Below are positions 44,457 through 55,514 of a stretch of 64,000 bases of DNA, piece by piece. The translations under genes were made by a program, and so were the position numbers. The stretch spans positions 992,001 through 1,056,000 of the forward strand of contig NC_059419.1 in assembly GCF_905220565.1 (NCBI RefSeq), written 5' to 3'. The notes below the pieces were generated by a model. The model was not told where the DNA came from, ran no database searches, and saw nothing but the letters and a program-made list of their open reading frames with translations. The number at the start of each line of letters is the position of its first letter. Position 1 is the first letter of the stretch. This stretch comes from Melitaea cinxia. Taxonomy: Eukaryota > Arthropoda > Insecta > Lepidoptera > Nymphalidae.

Positions 44457-45705
44457 AAGCATTTATTCATCATCATCTTCCTGCCCTTATCCCACTTATG
44501 TAGGGTCGGCACAACATGTTTTCCTCTTCCATTCCTCTCTATTATTCGTCACTTCAGTGTTTACTCCTTTCTTTCTCATATCCTCACTCACACAATCCAT
44601 CCATCGCTTTTTCGGTCTGCCGATCGCTCTTCGTCCTTCGACATTCATCCCTAACATTCTTTTACCAACATAGCGTTCATCCCTCCTCATTACATGCCCA
44701 TACCACGCTAACCTATTGCTCCTCATTTTCTCTGTCACGGGTGCTACTTTCAAACTTCCCCTTATATACTCATTTCTAATCCGATCTTTCCTCGTTACTC
44801 CACACATCCATCTTAGCATTCTCATCTCGGCTGCGTGCACTGTTCTTTCATCCGTCACTTTTGTTGCCCAACATTCCGATCCATACATTACGACAGGTCT
44901 TATGATCGTTTTATAGATTTTACCCTTAAGTTTAAGGGGCATTCGTGGATCACAAGCTGTTCCAGAGACCTGTCGCCATTTCATCCATCCCGCATTTATT
45001 CTATTTTTCACGTCACGGTCTATGTTGCCGTCATTTTGTATTAATGACCCAAGGTACCGGAAGTTGGAGCAGACTGGTAGGGATACACCATCCAAGGAAA
45101 TATGGGAAAAACCGGACAAACCGCTGAAATTGCAGAATAAGTGCTCGGTTTTAGATCTACTTATTCTCAATCCCGCGCCCTCCAGTCTTTCCTGCCATTT
45201 TCCTAGTCTGCTCTGTACCTCAAGAGCATTATCTCCGACAAAAAGAACGTCGTCAGCAAACAGCATACACCAGGGTGCTTCCTCCTGTATGTCTGATGTT
45301 AGAACATCCATTACTAGGAGGAATAAATACAGGCTTAAAGCCGACCCCTGGTGCAAACCTACAGCCACATTGAACTTGCCAGTTACTCCGGCTTCAGACC
45401 GGACGTGCTAGCTCTATCATACATCGCCTGCACAAGTCGTACATACTTCTCTGGCACTCCTTTCCCTTTCATAGCCCACCACAGAACCTTACGGGGGACC
45501 CTATCGTATGCCTTTTCCAGATCCACGAACACCATATGCAAGTCTTTTTGTGCGAGTCGATATTTTTCGCAGATTTGGCGGAGTGCAAATATGGCGTCCG
45601 TAGTTCCCCGGCCCGGCATAAATCCAAATTGGTTCTGTGTGACCTCACATTCTTCTCTTATTCGTCGCGCTATCACTTTCTCCCATATCTAAAAGCATTT
45701 ATTCA
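44457..45705 (-). mobile_element. RTE-like LINE, 5'-truncated, copy 2, 13-bp duplication
   Basis: The element spans 44470-45692 between two AAGCATTTATTCA copies (44457-44469, 45693-45705). The minus-strand tail is GATGATGAT. The sequence closely follows copy 1 at 42031-43430. A 4-base deletion near 45409 shifts the frame. It sits inside the TIR element, so it came later. Confidence 0.85.
44496..45676 (-). pseudogene. RTE-like reverse transcriptase, frameshifted copy
   Basis: Two open parts: 45676-45383 (RT fingers and palm A, 'VFVDLEKAYDRVPR') and 45368-44496 (palm with 'LFADDVLFVGD', thumb, C-terminus). Copy 1 has GCTAGCACCCACGTCCGG where this copy has GCTAGCACGTCCGG, so four bases are lost and the product would end in 'TSGLKPE'. 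Other changes are few. Not functional. Confidence 0.85.
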
Positions 45706-46386
45706 ACAAAAGTATAAATTCTTAATTGTTGGTCTAAAATATACATATCAAGTGTCAACATGCACATTACACAATCATACTTTCTCATCGAAAGCTGACT
45801 GTAGGTTTTCTATAGTCCAAGAACATACTCGAGCTCGCATTTCTTCCTTTCTTTTATATTTTCGTGGCATAGTTCTGCTAGAATCAGTAAAACATCCAAA
45901 CATAAATATACGTAAATACATAAAAAATATAACAGACACAAAAAAATTATACATATAAACTTACTCTGTATATGGTGAATGAAGGGATAGATGCCCCTAA
46001 GGGCACCTATACCTCAAAAAATCAGGGCAACTATCCTTTGTGATTGGGATAGATGCCCACGTATTTTTTAAATAAATTATAAACAAAATAGCATCTATTT
46101 ACAACTATATGCAGACTCAATGACCCAGTACATAGACGTGATAAAAAATATAACGGAATTTATTACTATTTATAAAATTATACAACCTTAAATACTAACC
46201 TTTAAAACTTTGACGTGTTTGTAAATTTCCAAACGCGTCCTTGCCACACGAATATCTGTGGATATCTGAGGTACGGGGTGACTTCGACTCCTACTTATGC
46301 GATTAATTTTTATTTGTGAGTTCGGGATGTTAGGTTTTTAGAACATGAGGCATCTATCCCACTGCGGCATCTCTCCCGGTTTTACC
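45706..46386. other. Right part of the TIR element
   Basis: AT-rich. It repeats GGATAGATGCCC and its partner GGCAACTATCC. No coding sequence. Confidence 0.45.
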
Positions 46387-46388
46387 AT

Positions 46389-46602
46389 ACTAGCTGTGCC
46401 CGCGACTCGTCCACGTGCAATTTAACAAAAAAGTTATTTTTCAGTTTGCAGAGTTATAAAATAAATAAATTCCTAAAATAAAAGTAGTCTATTTTACTCC
46501 TTATTACATCAGCTATCTGCCAGTGAAAGTCCCATTAAAATCGGTCAAGTCGTTTCAAAGATTAGACGATACAAACAGACAGACAGACACAAAAATTGTA
46601 AA
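46389..46602 (-). mobile_element. Helitron-like piece, minus strand
   Basis: It starts 'ACTAGCTGTGCCCGCGACTCG', the complement of the CTAGT end at 35031, then the shared body 'ATCGGTCAAGTCGTTTC'. It directly abuts the TIR element. Confidence 0.5.
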
Positions 46603-46699
46603 AAATGTTTTTATGGTATGAGTACCGTGTATACATCGATATGTATTTAGTAAAAAGCGGTTATTTTATTATTACAAACAGACACTCCAATTTTATTTA

Positions 46700-46862
46700 T
46701 TTTTATAGATGTATAGATATATTATATTTGTATTTAGTTATATATGTATTATTTCTGTATATATTTATCAAAAAAATAGTATTTAGCTATATCAGCCGGC
46801 TATTACCCATAACGTTGTTTACCTTAGGAACAGACGAGCGTGTGTAAATGTTATAAAGTATA
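46700..46862 (+). repeat. SINE family C, body fragment
   Basis: 'TTATCAAAAAAATAGTATTT', 'ATATCAGCCGGCTATTACCC' and 'GGAACAGACGAGCGTGTGT' match the family C body. Confidence 0.5.
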
Positions 46863-46933
46863 TATATTTATTATAAATAATTAATTACCTAATAGAAGTT
46901 TGAACCTAGACGTGTGAATATGTAAATTCACAC

Positions 46934-46936
<3 letters not shown>

Positions 46937-47008
<72 letters not shown>
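46937..47008. repeat. (AT)36 microsatellite
   Basis: 72 bases of perfect AT dinucleotide. Confidence 0.95.
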
Positions 47009-47010
<2 letters not shown>

Positions 47011-47109
47011 CATAAAATTAAATTCCTTACATAACACATTTATCAACAAAGTTTCCACTAATTAATAATTATTAACTAGCTCATTGCTTTGGGGGAGTTA
47101 TTGTTGACC

Positions 47110-47225
47110 ATGTTTTTGCTCCCTCGATTGTGGGTTCTGTTCACGCCTTGAGTCTGGGTGTAAAATATATTTATTTGTGTTTATTTATATGTATATTTAT
47201 TATCAAAATATGTCCGTATCAACTG
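47110..47225 (+). repeat. SINE family C, fragment
   Basis: 'GATTGTGGGTTCTGTTC' is a decayed B box, then 'GAGTCTGGGTGTAA' and an AT-rich body. Confidence 0.5.
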
Positions 47226-47599
47226 CCCTTATGGAAAATGACTTTAGTCTGAATTTGTTATTGCATTTTGGTATCTTAAGCTTCTTTGTATTATGTAGTT
47301 ACTTCAACGGGTTCTTTATTTCCTTTAAAACTGGTCTTATAAGTCATATGTGAGTTCAAGTTCGAAATTACAACCAGTCGACCTTTCAACTACTGAATGT
47401 CTGAGATAAATGATCGAACACATCTTAGCGACCGTGAGACGAAAGCATCCGCGAATCTTTCTTTATTAATATATAAGAATTAAGCTTCGGATCGTTTTTT
47501 TACAAATTAAATTATCAATTAAGGTTAAATAAGAAGCTATCGCCGATTCGGAATTTAGAGCAGAGAAGAATCGGCAAGAAAATCCAGAGTTACTATTTT
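47226..47599. other. No recognised feature
   Basis: Ordinary AT-rich sequence. Confidence 0.4.
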
Positions 47600-47889
47600 A
47601 ATAATAATAAAAATCTGTGCAAACTCGAATCCTGAAATATTTTGGACACATTGTTCGAAACGAACAATCCATAGAGCGACTCGTTGTCCAAGGGCAAGTA
47701 GAAGGCAAGCGGTCACGCGGTCGATCACCTACGCGTTGGACAGACCTTATCAAAGCTGCGACACAGACCTCCATAGTCCAGAGTTCTCGAGACGCCGAAA
47801 ACCGCATCAAGTGGAGACGTATAGCGGGGGCTACTTTAGCCAATGAATCGTCGTCAACCACGACCACTCTGTCAAGAGTGAACGACTAA
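47600..47889 (+). pseudogene. LINE C-terminal fragment (RTE-like)
   Basis: An open stretch of about 90 codons reads 'RILKYFGHIVRNEQSIERLV', 'GKRSRGRSPTRWTD' and ends with a Ser/Thr run. This is the 'YGH...RN', 'GRxPxRW' pattern at the end of RTE-type proteins. RT and endonuclease are absent. It differs from the RTE copies at 38 kb and 42 kb, so it is another family. Confidence 0.7.
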
Positions 47890-48074
47890 GAAGAAGAAAA
47901 ATCCGTATTTTAATATAATACTGGGAATATCTTGCATGAAATACAGCGTCACTAAATCCACACATCTTTACCAGTACATATAATAAAAATATAACGGGTC
48001 CCTGCTTTACATTTAAGATATATGAAAAAAAATATTATTGGGACCTTTATCATCCCAAATAGCACGCAAAACAA

Positions 48075-48295
48075 TGATTGTCAGAATTTTTGTCTGTTTG
48101 CACACTAATCTCAGAAACGGCATATCCGATTTTGTTGTAGTTTTTACTTATACATTGTAGCAAGCTTAGCTTAACAAATTGAGTGTTTATTTCATGTCAA
48201 TCGGTTCATAAATAAAAAAGTTATGCCAATTTAAAGAATCACGTTGAACATGTAGAGTCATTCCACGCGGACGAACTCGCGAGCACCGCTAGTCA
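48075..48295 (+). mobile_element. Helitron-like piece with CTAGT end
   Basis: Ends 'CGCGGACGAACTCGCGAGCA' plus 'CCGCTAGTC'; the body has 'CTCAGAAACGGCATATCCG'. Matches 34830-35031. Confidence 0.55.
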
Positions 48296-48599
48296 TTAAT
48301 ATAAATCGTACGCTAAAGCTATGAATTTTTTTTTTAACATAAACTTTCTACGTAGATAGGGCTAACTACAATATTGATGTAACATAGTGCAGTTTCGAAT
48401 AACTATGTAACGTTAGGACGTCCGACACCCCAGTCCTTCCGTGATCATGGTTGCTGTAAAGTATCCGAAACGTCGAGTATGTAAAAAACCTAATAAACCG
48501 AAAAAAATTGTTTCATTATAATAAACTTTAGATTTATTTTCAAGCAATCTTTAACATACAAATCAAAACAAAAATATCATACACATTAGTTACGATTGT
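48296..48599. other. No gene; one GC-richer block
   Basis: 48415-48500 contains 'GTGATCATGGTTGCTGTAAA' and 'TATCCGAAACGTCGAG', which looks like a conserved repeat end that I could not name. Confidence 0.35.
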
Positions 48600-48786
48600 T
48601 GTCAGGTGTTTATGATAACAACCGGGTCCGAGAGATTTACGTGGTTCCAAAATAACGCTTCAGCCTGTAATATTCTACTACTGGGCATAGGCCTCTTTCC
48701 CAATGTAGGAGAAGGATCAGAGCTTAATCCACCACAATGAGAAGAAAAGGCCTATGTCCAGTAGGGGGATATTACAGGCTGAAGCG
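48600..48786. repeat. Two SINE family B 3' ends head to head
   Basis: 48657-48735 is the complement of the family B tail and 48736-48786 is a direct tail, so the ends 'TTCAGCCTGTAATATTCTAC' and 'GGGGGATATTACAGGCTGAA' can pair. 48600-48640 is another family B trace. Confidence 0.6.
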
Positions 48787-49199
48787 TAAACAAATACTAA
48801 ATCATGTCAACAGAATTGAAGGAAAATTGTCACAAAAACAGTCATTGTTGAAAAATTATTGAAATCATAATTGATGATTTAATTTGACTAATTGCTCGAC
48901 GTTCAAACTATTAAAATTACTAACTGTTGCAATAATTATAAAGTAGAATAGTTGCGTTGACGTCGTAAGTCCTCGGTAATCCTAACGACCTTCAACGATT
49001 TTTTTTTGTTACGTAATATTTTGAGATTGATTTTCCTTACACTAGATATTGACCGCCGTTTTACTTCTCCAAAAAACCGTGTATACGCTTGAACTAAACA
49101 AAAAATAAAAAAATTATAATTTTTTAATCAACTTCTTTTATTCATAACTGAGATTAATTACAAATCAATTACAATACTCGTACTCGTAATACTACCAAT
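48787..49199. other. No recognised feature
   Basis: AT-rich sequence. Confidence 0.4.
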
Positions 49200-49580
49200 T
49201 TTAACCGATTTCAAAATAATGAATAGGTTCTCAATTCTACCATATTTTTATGTGTTACATTATAACTTTTAGCGGGTATACCGATTTTGATAATTTTTTA
49301 ATCGAAAACCGAGGTTTATTGTGTGGCCCCATTGAAATATGAGTGAGATCTGACGAGTCCATGTCACTATTAATTCTGATACCGTATACTTCTTCTTTTT
49401 TAAGATTGAGTTGTGAGTTATTTACGTCTAACAGTGAGATTTCTAAAATAATCTAAAGTTGTATGTCTACAGCAAAAATTATTAACTTGCATTCAGTCAT
49501 TTCAGCCTATTGCAGTCCACTGCTAGATATAGGCCTTCTCAAGTTCACGCCAGATATCCCGGTTTTCCGCAATCCTCAGT
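49200..49580 (+). repeat. Family F fragment and RTE tail fragment
   Basis: 49205-49365 matches the start and first half of family F ('GGTTCTCAATTCTACC', 'ACCGATTTTGATAATTTTT'). 49495-49575 is an RTE 3' tail in minus orientation ('CAGTCCACTGCTAGATATAG'). Confidence 0.5.
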
Positions 49581-50065
49581 TAATTGAACAAATCGTGGTG
49601 ACTTTGTCATCCCCTTTTGTGTGCCGACCGGGGGCATGACCTTCCAGCACCCCCCACGTTACGCCACTGGGACGCAATGTGTATGTAAGGTAACGATTTG
49701 TTATAAATATTTAATAATTTAATGTTTGGTTTACAATAAAACAAAATAGCAAAAATAAACTAACATAAAAACGTCCGTTTAAATCTAATCACATTTAGTT
49801 TGCAAACCCTTTGACAAACTTCAACCATCGAACTCTAATTTTTATTTACCTTGGAGGACAAAAATTTTAATAATCTCTATGTTTGCGGCAACCCTGCGTC
49901 AAGCGGCTTTTCACTAAACATCAAAGACGCAAACCTTTGCTACGGTATACGAACTATCAAGTACCTATTTTATACCATATCTAATAATAATAATAATAAT
50001 AATAGTATTCTTTATTGCACAGAATTAAAAGATGCAAACTAAGTCTCTAATTGTCTTATTACACT
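49581..50065. other. No gene; short AAT repeat
   Basis: 49620-49675 is a GC-richer piece with 'GTTACGCCACTGGG', like a hAT end. (AAT)n is at 49982-50004. A 63-codon frame at 49851 has no recognised domain. Confidence 0.35.
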
Positions 50066-50870
50066 AGACTAGCTGTGCCCGCGACTTCGTCCTCGTGGAA
50101 TAGTGACATTGGACAGCATTTTTTGGATATATCTTTTGGTTTATTTTGGATATCAGAATAGCTCTCTTTTGTCTCTTGTCGCAAACTTATAAAACGTTCA
50201 CATAAACCTTCCTTCAAACTTTCATCATCTATTCCCTATGTTATTCTACACCCTCTAGTGTAAAACTTTTACAAACTTTGAATGTCGTATTTATTTATAT
50301 CGAATCAACAGCCTAAAAAGTAAGTTTCAAGCTCCTAGCTCCAAAAATGACGACACTTCCATACAACTTTTCATCCCTACCTTTCAACCCCTTACACCCC
50401 TTTTTTGGATTATAAAGCAGCCTATTTCCTTTCTCAAACTCAAAACTATCTTTGTACCAAATTACATTTCACTTCAGCCTGTAATATCCCACTATTGGGC
50501 ATAGGCCTCTTTTCCCATGTAGGAGAAGGATCAGATCTTAATCCACCACGCTGCGCCAATGCGGGTTGGCGGATATATTCCCTACTATGAATAACGATCG
50601 CTATCAGGTGTGCATGTTAACAACCGGGACCGACGGCTTAACGTGCTCTCCAAGGCACGGTGGGGAGACCCACAAAGACTGTACAAACACCCAGACCACG
50701 ACAAACACCTGTAAGGCCAATACAAATGTTTAGAGAATTTTTTTATGGACGGTTGTGGGATCGAACCCGTAACCGCCAGCGCAACAGTCACAATCCATGG
50801 CTATAACCGTTACGCCAAAGTGGCGTCAAATTCCATTTAAATCGGTTCAATAGTTTTAGATACCGTAACC
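50066..50870 (-). mobile_element. Helitron-like piece split by a SINE
   Basis: Starts 'ACTAGCTGTGCCCGCGACTT' (complement of a CTAGT end). The body runs to 50469 and continues after the SINE at 50827 with 'ATTTAAATCGGTTCAATAG'. Confidence 0.5.
50458..50838 (-). repeat. tRNA-derived SINE, family B, full-length, 12-bp duplication
   Basis: The element spans 50470-50826. The flanks CAAATTACATTT (50458-50469) and CAAATTCCATTT (50827-50838) differ at one base. The head on the minus strand has A box 'TTGGCGTAACGG' and B box 'GGTTCGATCCC'; the tail is RTE-like. Length 357 bases. Confidence 0.8.
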
Positions 50871-50874
50871 TATG

Positions 50875-51062
50875 GACGGCTGTAAAACACCGTGTAGTAT
50901 TGCAAGCGCCTTGCCGACCCTACCCTCAACTACGCAAAAGCATCGGCCACCTTACTCACCACAGGAACACAACAAAACTTGAAAACAATGTTATTTAGAG
51001 GTGATCTTCTGTAAGGTCGTGGTACACGGACTGTTCCAAACTTAGGCATGATTTTTTCTACT
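50875..51062 (-). repeat. SINE family A, partial
   Basis: Complement of family A: 'GCAAGCGCCTTGCCGACCC', 'GGCCACCTTACTCACC', 'AGGTGATCTTCTGTAAGG'. Confidence 0.65.
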
Positions 51063-51089
51063 GAGCCCTTTTTTTACGTGGGGAAAATC

Positions 51090-51365
51090 CATCATGCATA
51101 CCCTCCAGCGCGGGGGCGCCAGAGGGTTATGTCCGACTCCTACTGACTAAAAAAACCACCACGTGTGAGCAGTCGTCCACCTGGATGGGGCAAGATGGGG
51201 TCGCGCTAGCATTCGCCACCTCGCCCCAGCGGTAGGCCCGGACAAAGACTCCGGGCTCCGGCACAATGGTGGGGTACCCTTGCTCACAACAAGGCCACTC
51301 CTCAGACGTGTGGGGTCGTGTCGTCCAGCCGGCCGAAGTCCCCCGACTGTCGGCCCCTACCTTAA
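51090..51365 (-). repeat. GC-rich block, probable repeat
   Basis: Much richer in GC than its surroundings. On the minus strand it contains 'GGGGCGAGGTGGCGAATG', 'ACGTGGTGGTTTTTTTAGTC' and 'TAGGAGTCGGACATAACCC'. A 98-codon frame spans it, but the composition fits a retroposon 3' end better than a gene. Not classified. Confidence 0.4.
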
Positions 51366-52610
51366 CCACTTGAAATTTTCTGTAAAAATAACACAATAAA
51401 CAATTAATTGTGCGTCTAAACACAATTAACTTCGATTTACATAGAATATCATTTCCTCATAATAGATATAGTTGTATTAATATCATTACAACCAAGGTCA
51501 TAAATCAGTTTATAATTTGGACGAGAAACTGCAAACATTTAGTTGTAAACATATGGCCATCGTCGTCGGTATAAAGTCGGTGTTTTCATAAAGAGTTCGG
51601 GATATTTCGTACTGAGGATCGATTTGTCGTGAGGTTAGTTGGAATATTTATTTGATTACAATGTAAACAAATTTAACTTTTTCTAAATTTTAATAGCTAT
51701 GTTATGTTATATTACCAACTATGGCGACCATACCGTAATTAGGTGAAAATTTATCTTTTTATGTGTGCAAACAATTTTTTTGTAGGAAATAAGTAACTAA
51801 AAGTAAGTTTATGTAAAAAAAGTCTAAATTCAAAAGTTGTATGTAGATTTTATTTATTTACAAATTATAATAATAAATTTAATTAAATTACTATACACTC
51901 CTAAAATTCAATTAAGTTTTTTAAGTGTCGCACTCGCCAGACAAAACGGCTGTGTACGATTTATAGAGTGCCCTAAATCAAATTATTTTGATACGTTTAT
52001 CTTTCTTTAATTACTACAAAAAATAGTTTTCAACGATTTATTAATATAAAATAAAGTAATAGGCAAAAAAATATATAATTAATCAATAAAAATTAAAAAA
52101 AAAATAAAGATAAAAAAGAGACTGATAGAAATTACATGGTAGATCTTTTTATTATCTACAACTTTTAATTTTTGATTTGCGAAGTCGCGATAAACCGTTT
52201 ACCCCCTTAAACCTACCCCACTTCCCGACCCACTTCTGGACCATATATCGCACATAATTTATTTTTCCTTTTATTTTTCATGTGTATTTTTTTCTTTTCC
52301 TTATGTTACCGTACCGTGTGTTGTGTTATGTACCTTCCTGTTCTATTTATTATTCACTTATTACCGTTTTCGGTACTGGCATATAAAGGTAAACCTTAAT
52401 TTAGAGATTAGCCTATTTTATTTAAAGCTACCTGAGCCAATGAAATTCCTCCATTTTTTTTTCATGATATATCAACATTTCTTTAAATTACATTTATCTG
52501 AACTTTGTCCTGACAATAGCGATCTGAAGTTATCAATTTCGATGCAATCATTCAAAAATTATGCGCCATCATTTACTAATAGCTAAATGCTGTGTGGTTA
52601 CGGCAGAAAA
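51366..52610. other. No recognised gene
   Basis: AT-rich; nothing supported on either strand. Confidence 0.4.
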
Positions 52611-52611
52611 G

Positions 52612-52925
52612 AATAAAGCACCCCCTCTCTTTCCGTTGGTGTCGCAAGAGGCGACTAAGGGATAACACAGTTCCACTACCACCTTGTAACTTCTAAAGCC
52701 GACTGATGGCGGGATAGCCGTCCAACTGCTGGCTTTGAAATACACAGGCCGAAGACGAGCAGCAGCGTCTTCGATGCGACAAAGCCAGCCCTACGGTCAC
52801 CAACCCGCGTGCCTAGCGATAGCGTTGTGACTATGGGCAACACACATGAGTTCACAACAATTTTCGCGTGAACTTGTGGAGGCCTATGTTCAGCAGAGGA
52901 TTGCTATATGCTGTAGTGATAATAC
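52612..52925 (+). repeat. SINE-like repeat with RTE-type tail, family D, long copy
   Basis: Runs from 'CCCCCTCTCTTTCCGTTGG' through 'GATGGCGGGATAGCCGTCC', 'GACAAAGCCAGCCCTACGG' and 'GAACTTGTGGAGGCC' to a tail with 'TATGTTCAGCAGAGGATTG' and GTGATAATAC. It matches 1203-1372 in the 3' half. Confidence 0.65.
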
Positions 52926-53039
52926 CTATCGATTTTGCGGCGAAGAATCTCAAAAAATGTAGTCCCTTACAAATATCTCAGAATGATAAGTTAACTCTAA
53001 GACAATTTGTTTAAGAATATTATTAATATTCTTTCTTTT

Positions 53040-53826
53040 TTTATATATGTATAAAAAGACAAGTCCTGATTCACTCATCAAACCCAAGCCCAAACCCTTG
53101 GACCTAAAATGCTGAAATTTTGCACAGAGTTCCAGAGTCCCTTTATAATGTATACAAGGAATAAGGAATGATATTTCGAAATTCAACCCCTAAAGGGGTA
53201 AAATGGTGGTTCTAAATTTGTATGGCGAAAAAAGATTAAATATATATTTCAATTCGAAACTTCGTAGGAGTACTCCCAAAAATAAATAAGCAAATACGTC
53301 TTTTATGATTTTCCGAAAATCAACTCCTTAGGGGTGAAATGGAATAAATAAACCTAATAATCGACATGGGTGTCGTTTTTTATGTTTTTGGGGATTGCGA
53401 AAATGACAGTTATTTCAAAGTCCAAGACGGCGGGCATTAGACAAGGCAAAATTAATTAAATTGTTTCCCCATTACAAACTCTGGACTCCCATTTTACCAC
53501 TATGGGGTGACTATTCAATTCGAAACTTCGTAGGTGTACTCCAATAAAAAAAAGTTATTATAAGTTTTCAAACTTCAAATACATCATTATAACATTAATT
53601 TTAATTAGTGTTTTATTTGTGCTGGAGTATACTTACTACAATTTGTACCATAATTTTACCCAAAATCTGACAACTTGGTCGTGTTAGCATCTGATCGCAA
53701 AACCTCTAATGTAGTACTTTTTACGAAGTACTTTCAGCATAGACTGAAAAAATAAATAATCTTAGCCCTTAGGTACTTCCTTAGGTAGGGTTCTTGCGCG
53801 AGCGAAGCCGCAGGCAAAAGCTAGTG
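53040..53826 (+). mobile_element. Helitron-like element ending GCGAAGCCGCAGGCAAAAGCTAGT
   Basis: The 3' end has a short GC stem and then CTAGT, like the Lep1-type Helitrons known from Lepidoptera. Inside, 'CGAAACTTCGTAGGAGTACTCC' recurs at about 53255 and 53520, and 'CCCCTAAAGGGGTAAAATGG' is like its second occurrence at 53325. No open frame of size, so non-autonomous. Confidence 0.55.
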
Positions 53827-54156
53827 ATAGCATATTAGTGTAAAAAGATGTATACACAGTATTTCTATTTGGTAAGTCAACTTCGGACATTCGTGTGAAT
53901 TAACTCGATAAATATGTATTTTAAATAAGTGTTGTGTACTTGCACCGTAGAGTAATCGATTTTTGGAAATAATTTTAAGTATATTTACAGAACTGTTGGT
54001 ATGTAGACTTGCAAATAAAATATTATTATGTGTTTAATGAATAAAGACGTTAACTTAATACGAATCATCTTAAGTTCGATTATAAATCTGTAATTATATT
54101 TTTAAGGTATATATTTTAATTTTCTTTCATAAAAACCTTTTCCTAACAATAACGAA
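53827..54156. other. No recognised feature
   Basis: AT-rich sequence. Confidence 0.4.
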
Positions 54157-54446
54157 CATAAAAGCAGTGACGTATCGAGCTTAACTCGCGTCCGGGGATA
54201 TTATCTTTTTTACAAAAATAATAATTTATTTTTAAAGTTTTAATTTGTAAAATGACGATTCGAAAGTGCTCTTAGAGCCTATTTGAATAAAGCTATTTTT
54301 GATTTTGATTTTTGATTGAGCCCCCCCCCATTTGAAAACCGTATTATATGTTCAGCAATTTTTTGTTTTGCGGACAATTTGGCGCCCCTTAGTGAGTAGC
54401 GCCCGGGACGAGAGGTCCCCCCCCTCGCTACGCAACTGTAAAAAAG
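54157..54446. mobile_element. hAT-like MITE
   Basis: The element spans 54165-54438. Ends: 'CAGTGACGTATCGAG' and, on the complement, 'CAGTTGCGTAGCGAG'. The flanks CATAAAAG and TAAAAAAG agree at six of eight bases. CAGTGGCG-like ends and 8-bp targets are hAT traits. No transposase. Confidence 0.55.
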
Positions 54447-55514
54447 CGAAGACACGAAGAAGATTAATCAGTGCAGTCGAAGTAAACAATCGTAGTTTTG
54501 GAATGTTAAAAATCAATGAGCGCGTCACGTGAGACATTATTTTAAAATAAATCCAGCCCATTAGCCAGAGATTTACTGTATTTCCTATTTTTCAATAGAT
54601 GGAGAATTAAAAAGTACCGTAAGAACGGACGTCCACGTGAGTTGGTTAAACAAGTATTGAGGACCGATCCTTTTCGGATGTTTGTATAAATATAAAACTT
54701 ATGTATTGTCATATTAATGGAAAGGCTTAGAAAGTGGTTGTTAAATAAATCTTACACATGAATAAATATAAATAGTTTTCCTTGTATTTGAACGGTCGAA
54801 CTAATTTGTTTTTTTTAAGTTTCAATACAAAATATTAACAAATATATTGACAGTTCCGTAACTTTTCCGTACGAACGTATATAAAAACAATAATACTTTC
54901 CGTCAATACGTCTAAAAATAAAGATTATATGTTTACCTTGAAGAAATATGCTGCATTGATTCTTTGATTAATTTTATTGTACTATTTATAAATTTCATAA
55001 AAGTCAAGGAAAAATATCACAATTGTATTAAAAATTTATTAAACTCTTGCAAATAGCAAGTTGCTTACTTGCTATTTTTATGTAGGTAGGTGAAACAAAA
55101 GTCTAAAAATAAACATTATAATTATCTTTGTCATTTTTGATTTTCTTTTACTTTCACACGATTAAAAAATTACATAAAAGTGAAATCAAAAATAGAAATT
55201 CGTTTAAACAAATCATAAATGAATATTTATTTATGTAACTGGGAATTTTTCTCGTCGCGCAACTAAAATTATTAAATTATATATGTTATTGTGAACTAAA
55301 GAAAATATGACATGGACATTCAAATTTAAAAACACGTGCTTTAATATATTCAAGCACTGTATTCGTCCTTGAGGAGGCAAAGGAATGTTTGCGTTTTAGA
55401 TAATAGCCAACTTAACGATACATATATTACACCTAAAATGCAAATCAAATTGGTGTTATGACAGCAAGGAATGTTCAAAAATAAAAAATTAGACGATCCA
55501 CGTGTTTATCTTTT
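54447..55514. other. No recognised gene
   Basis: AT-rich; a short doubling 'GCAAGTTGCTTACTTGC' at 55057-55073 is palindromic. Confidence 0.4.

Larger units (their letters stand above)
43925..46389. mobile_element. TIR element with TA duplication, carrying a nested LINE
   Basis: The ends at 43927 and 46387 are inverted: 'GGGTAAAACCGGGATAGATG' on the left and 'TGGTAAAACCGGGAGAGATG' on the complement of the right. TA flanks both. The motif GGATAGATGCC or its complement recurs several times near both ends (43940, 44172, 45985, 46047, 46365). No transposase is visible; without the LINE it would be about 1.2 kb. A Tc1/mariner-like class is only suggested by the TA target. Confidence 0.6.

Noticed and set aside
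51127..51423. A 98-codon minus-strand frame as a gene
   Set aside because: GC-rich repeat-like block, no domain, and a poor start; kept as a probable repeat.
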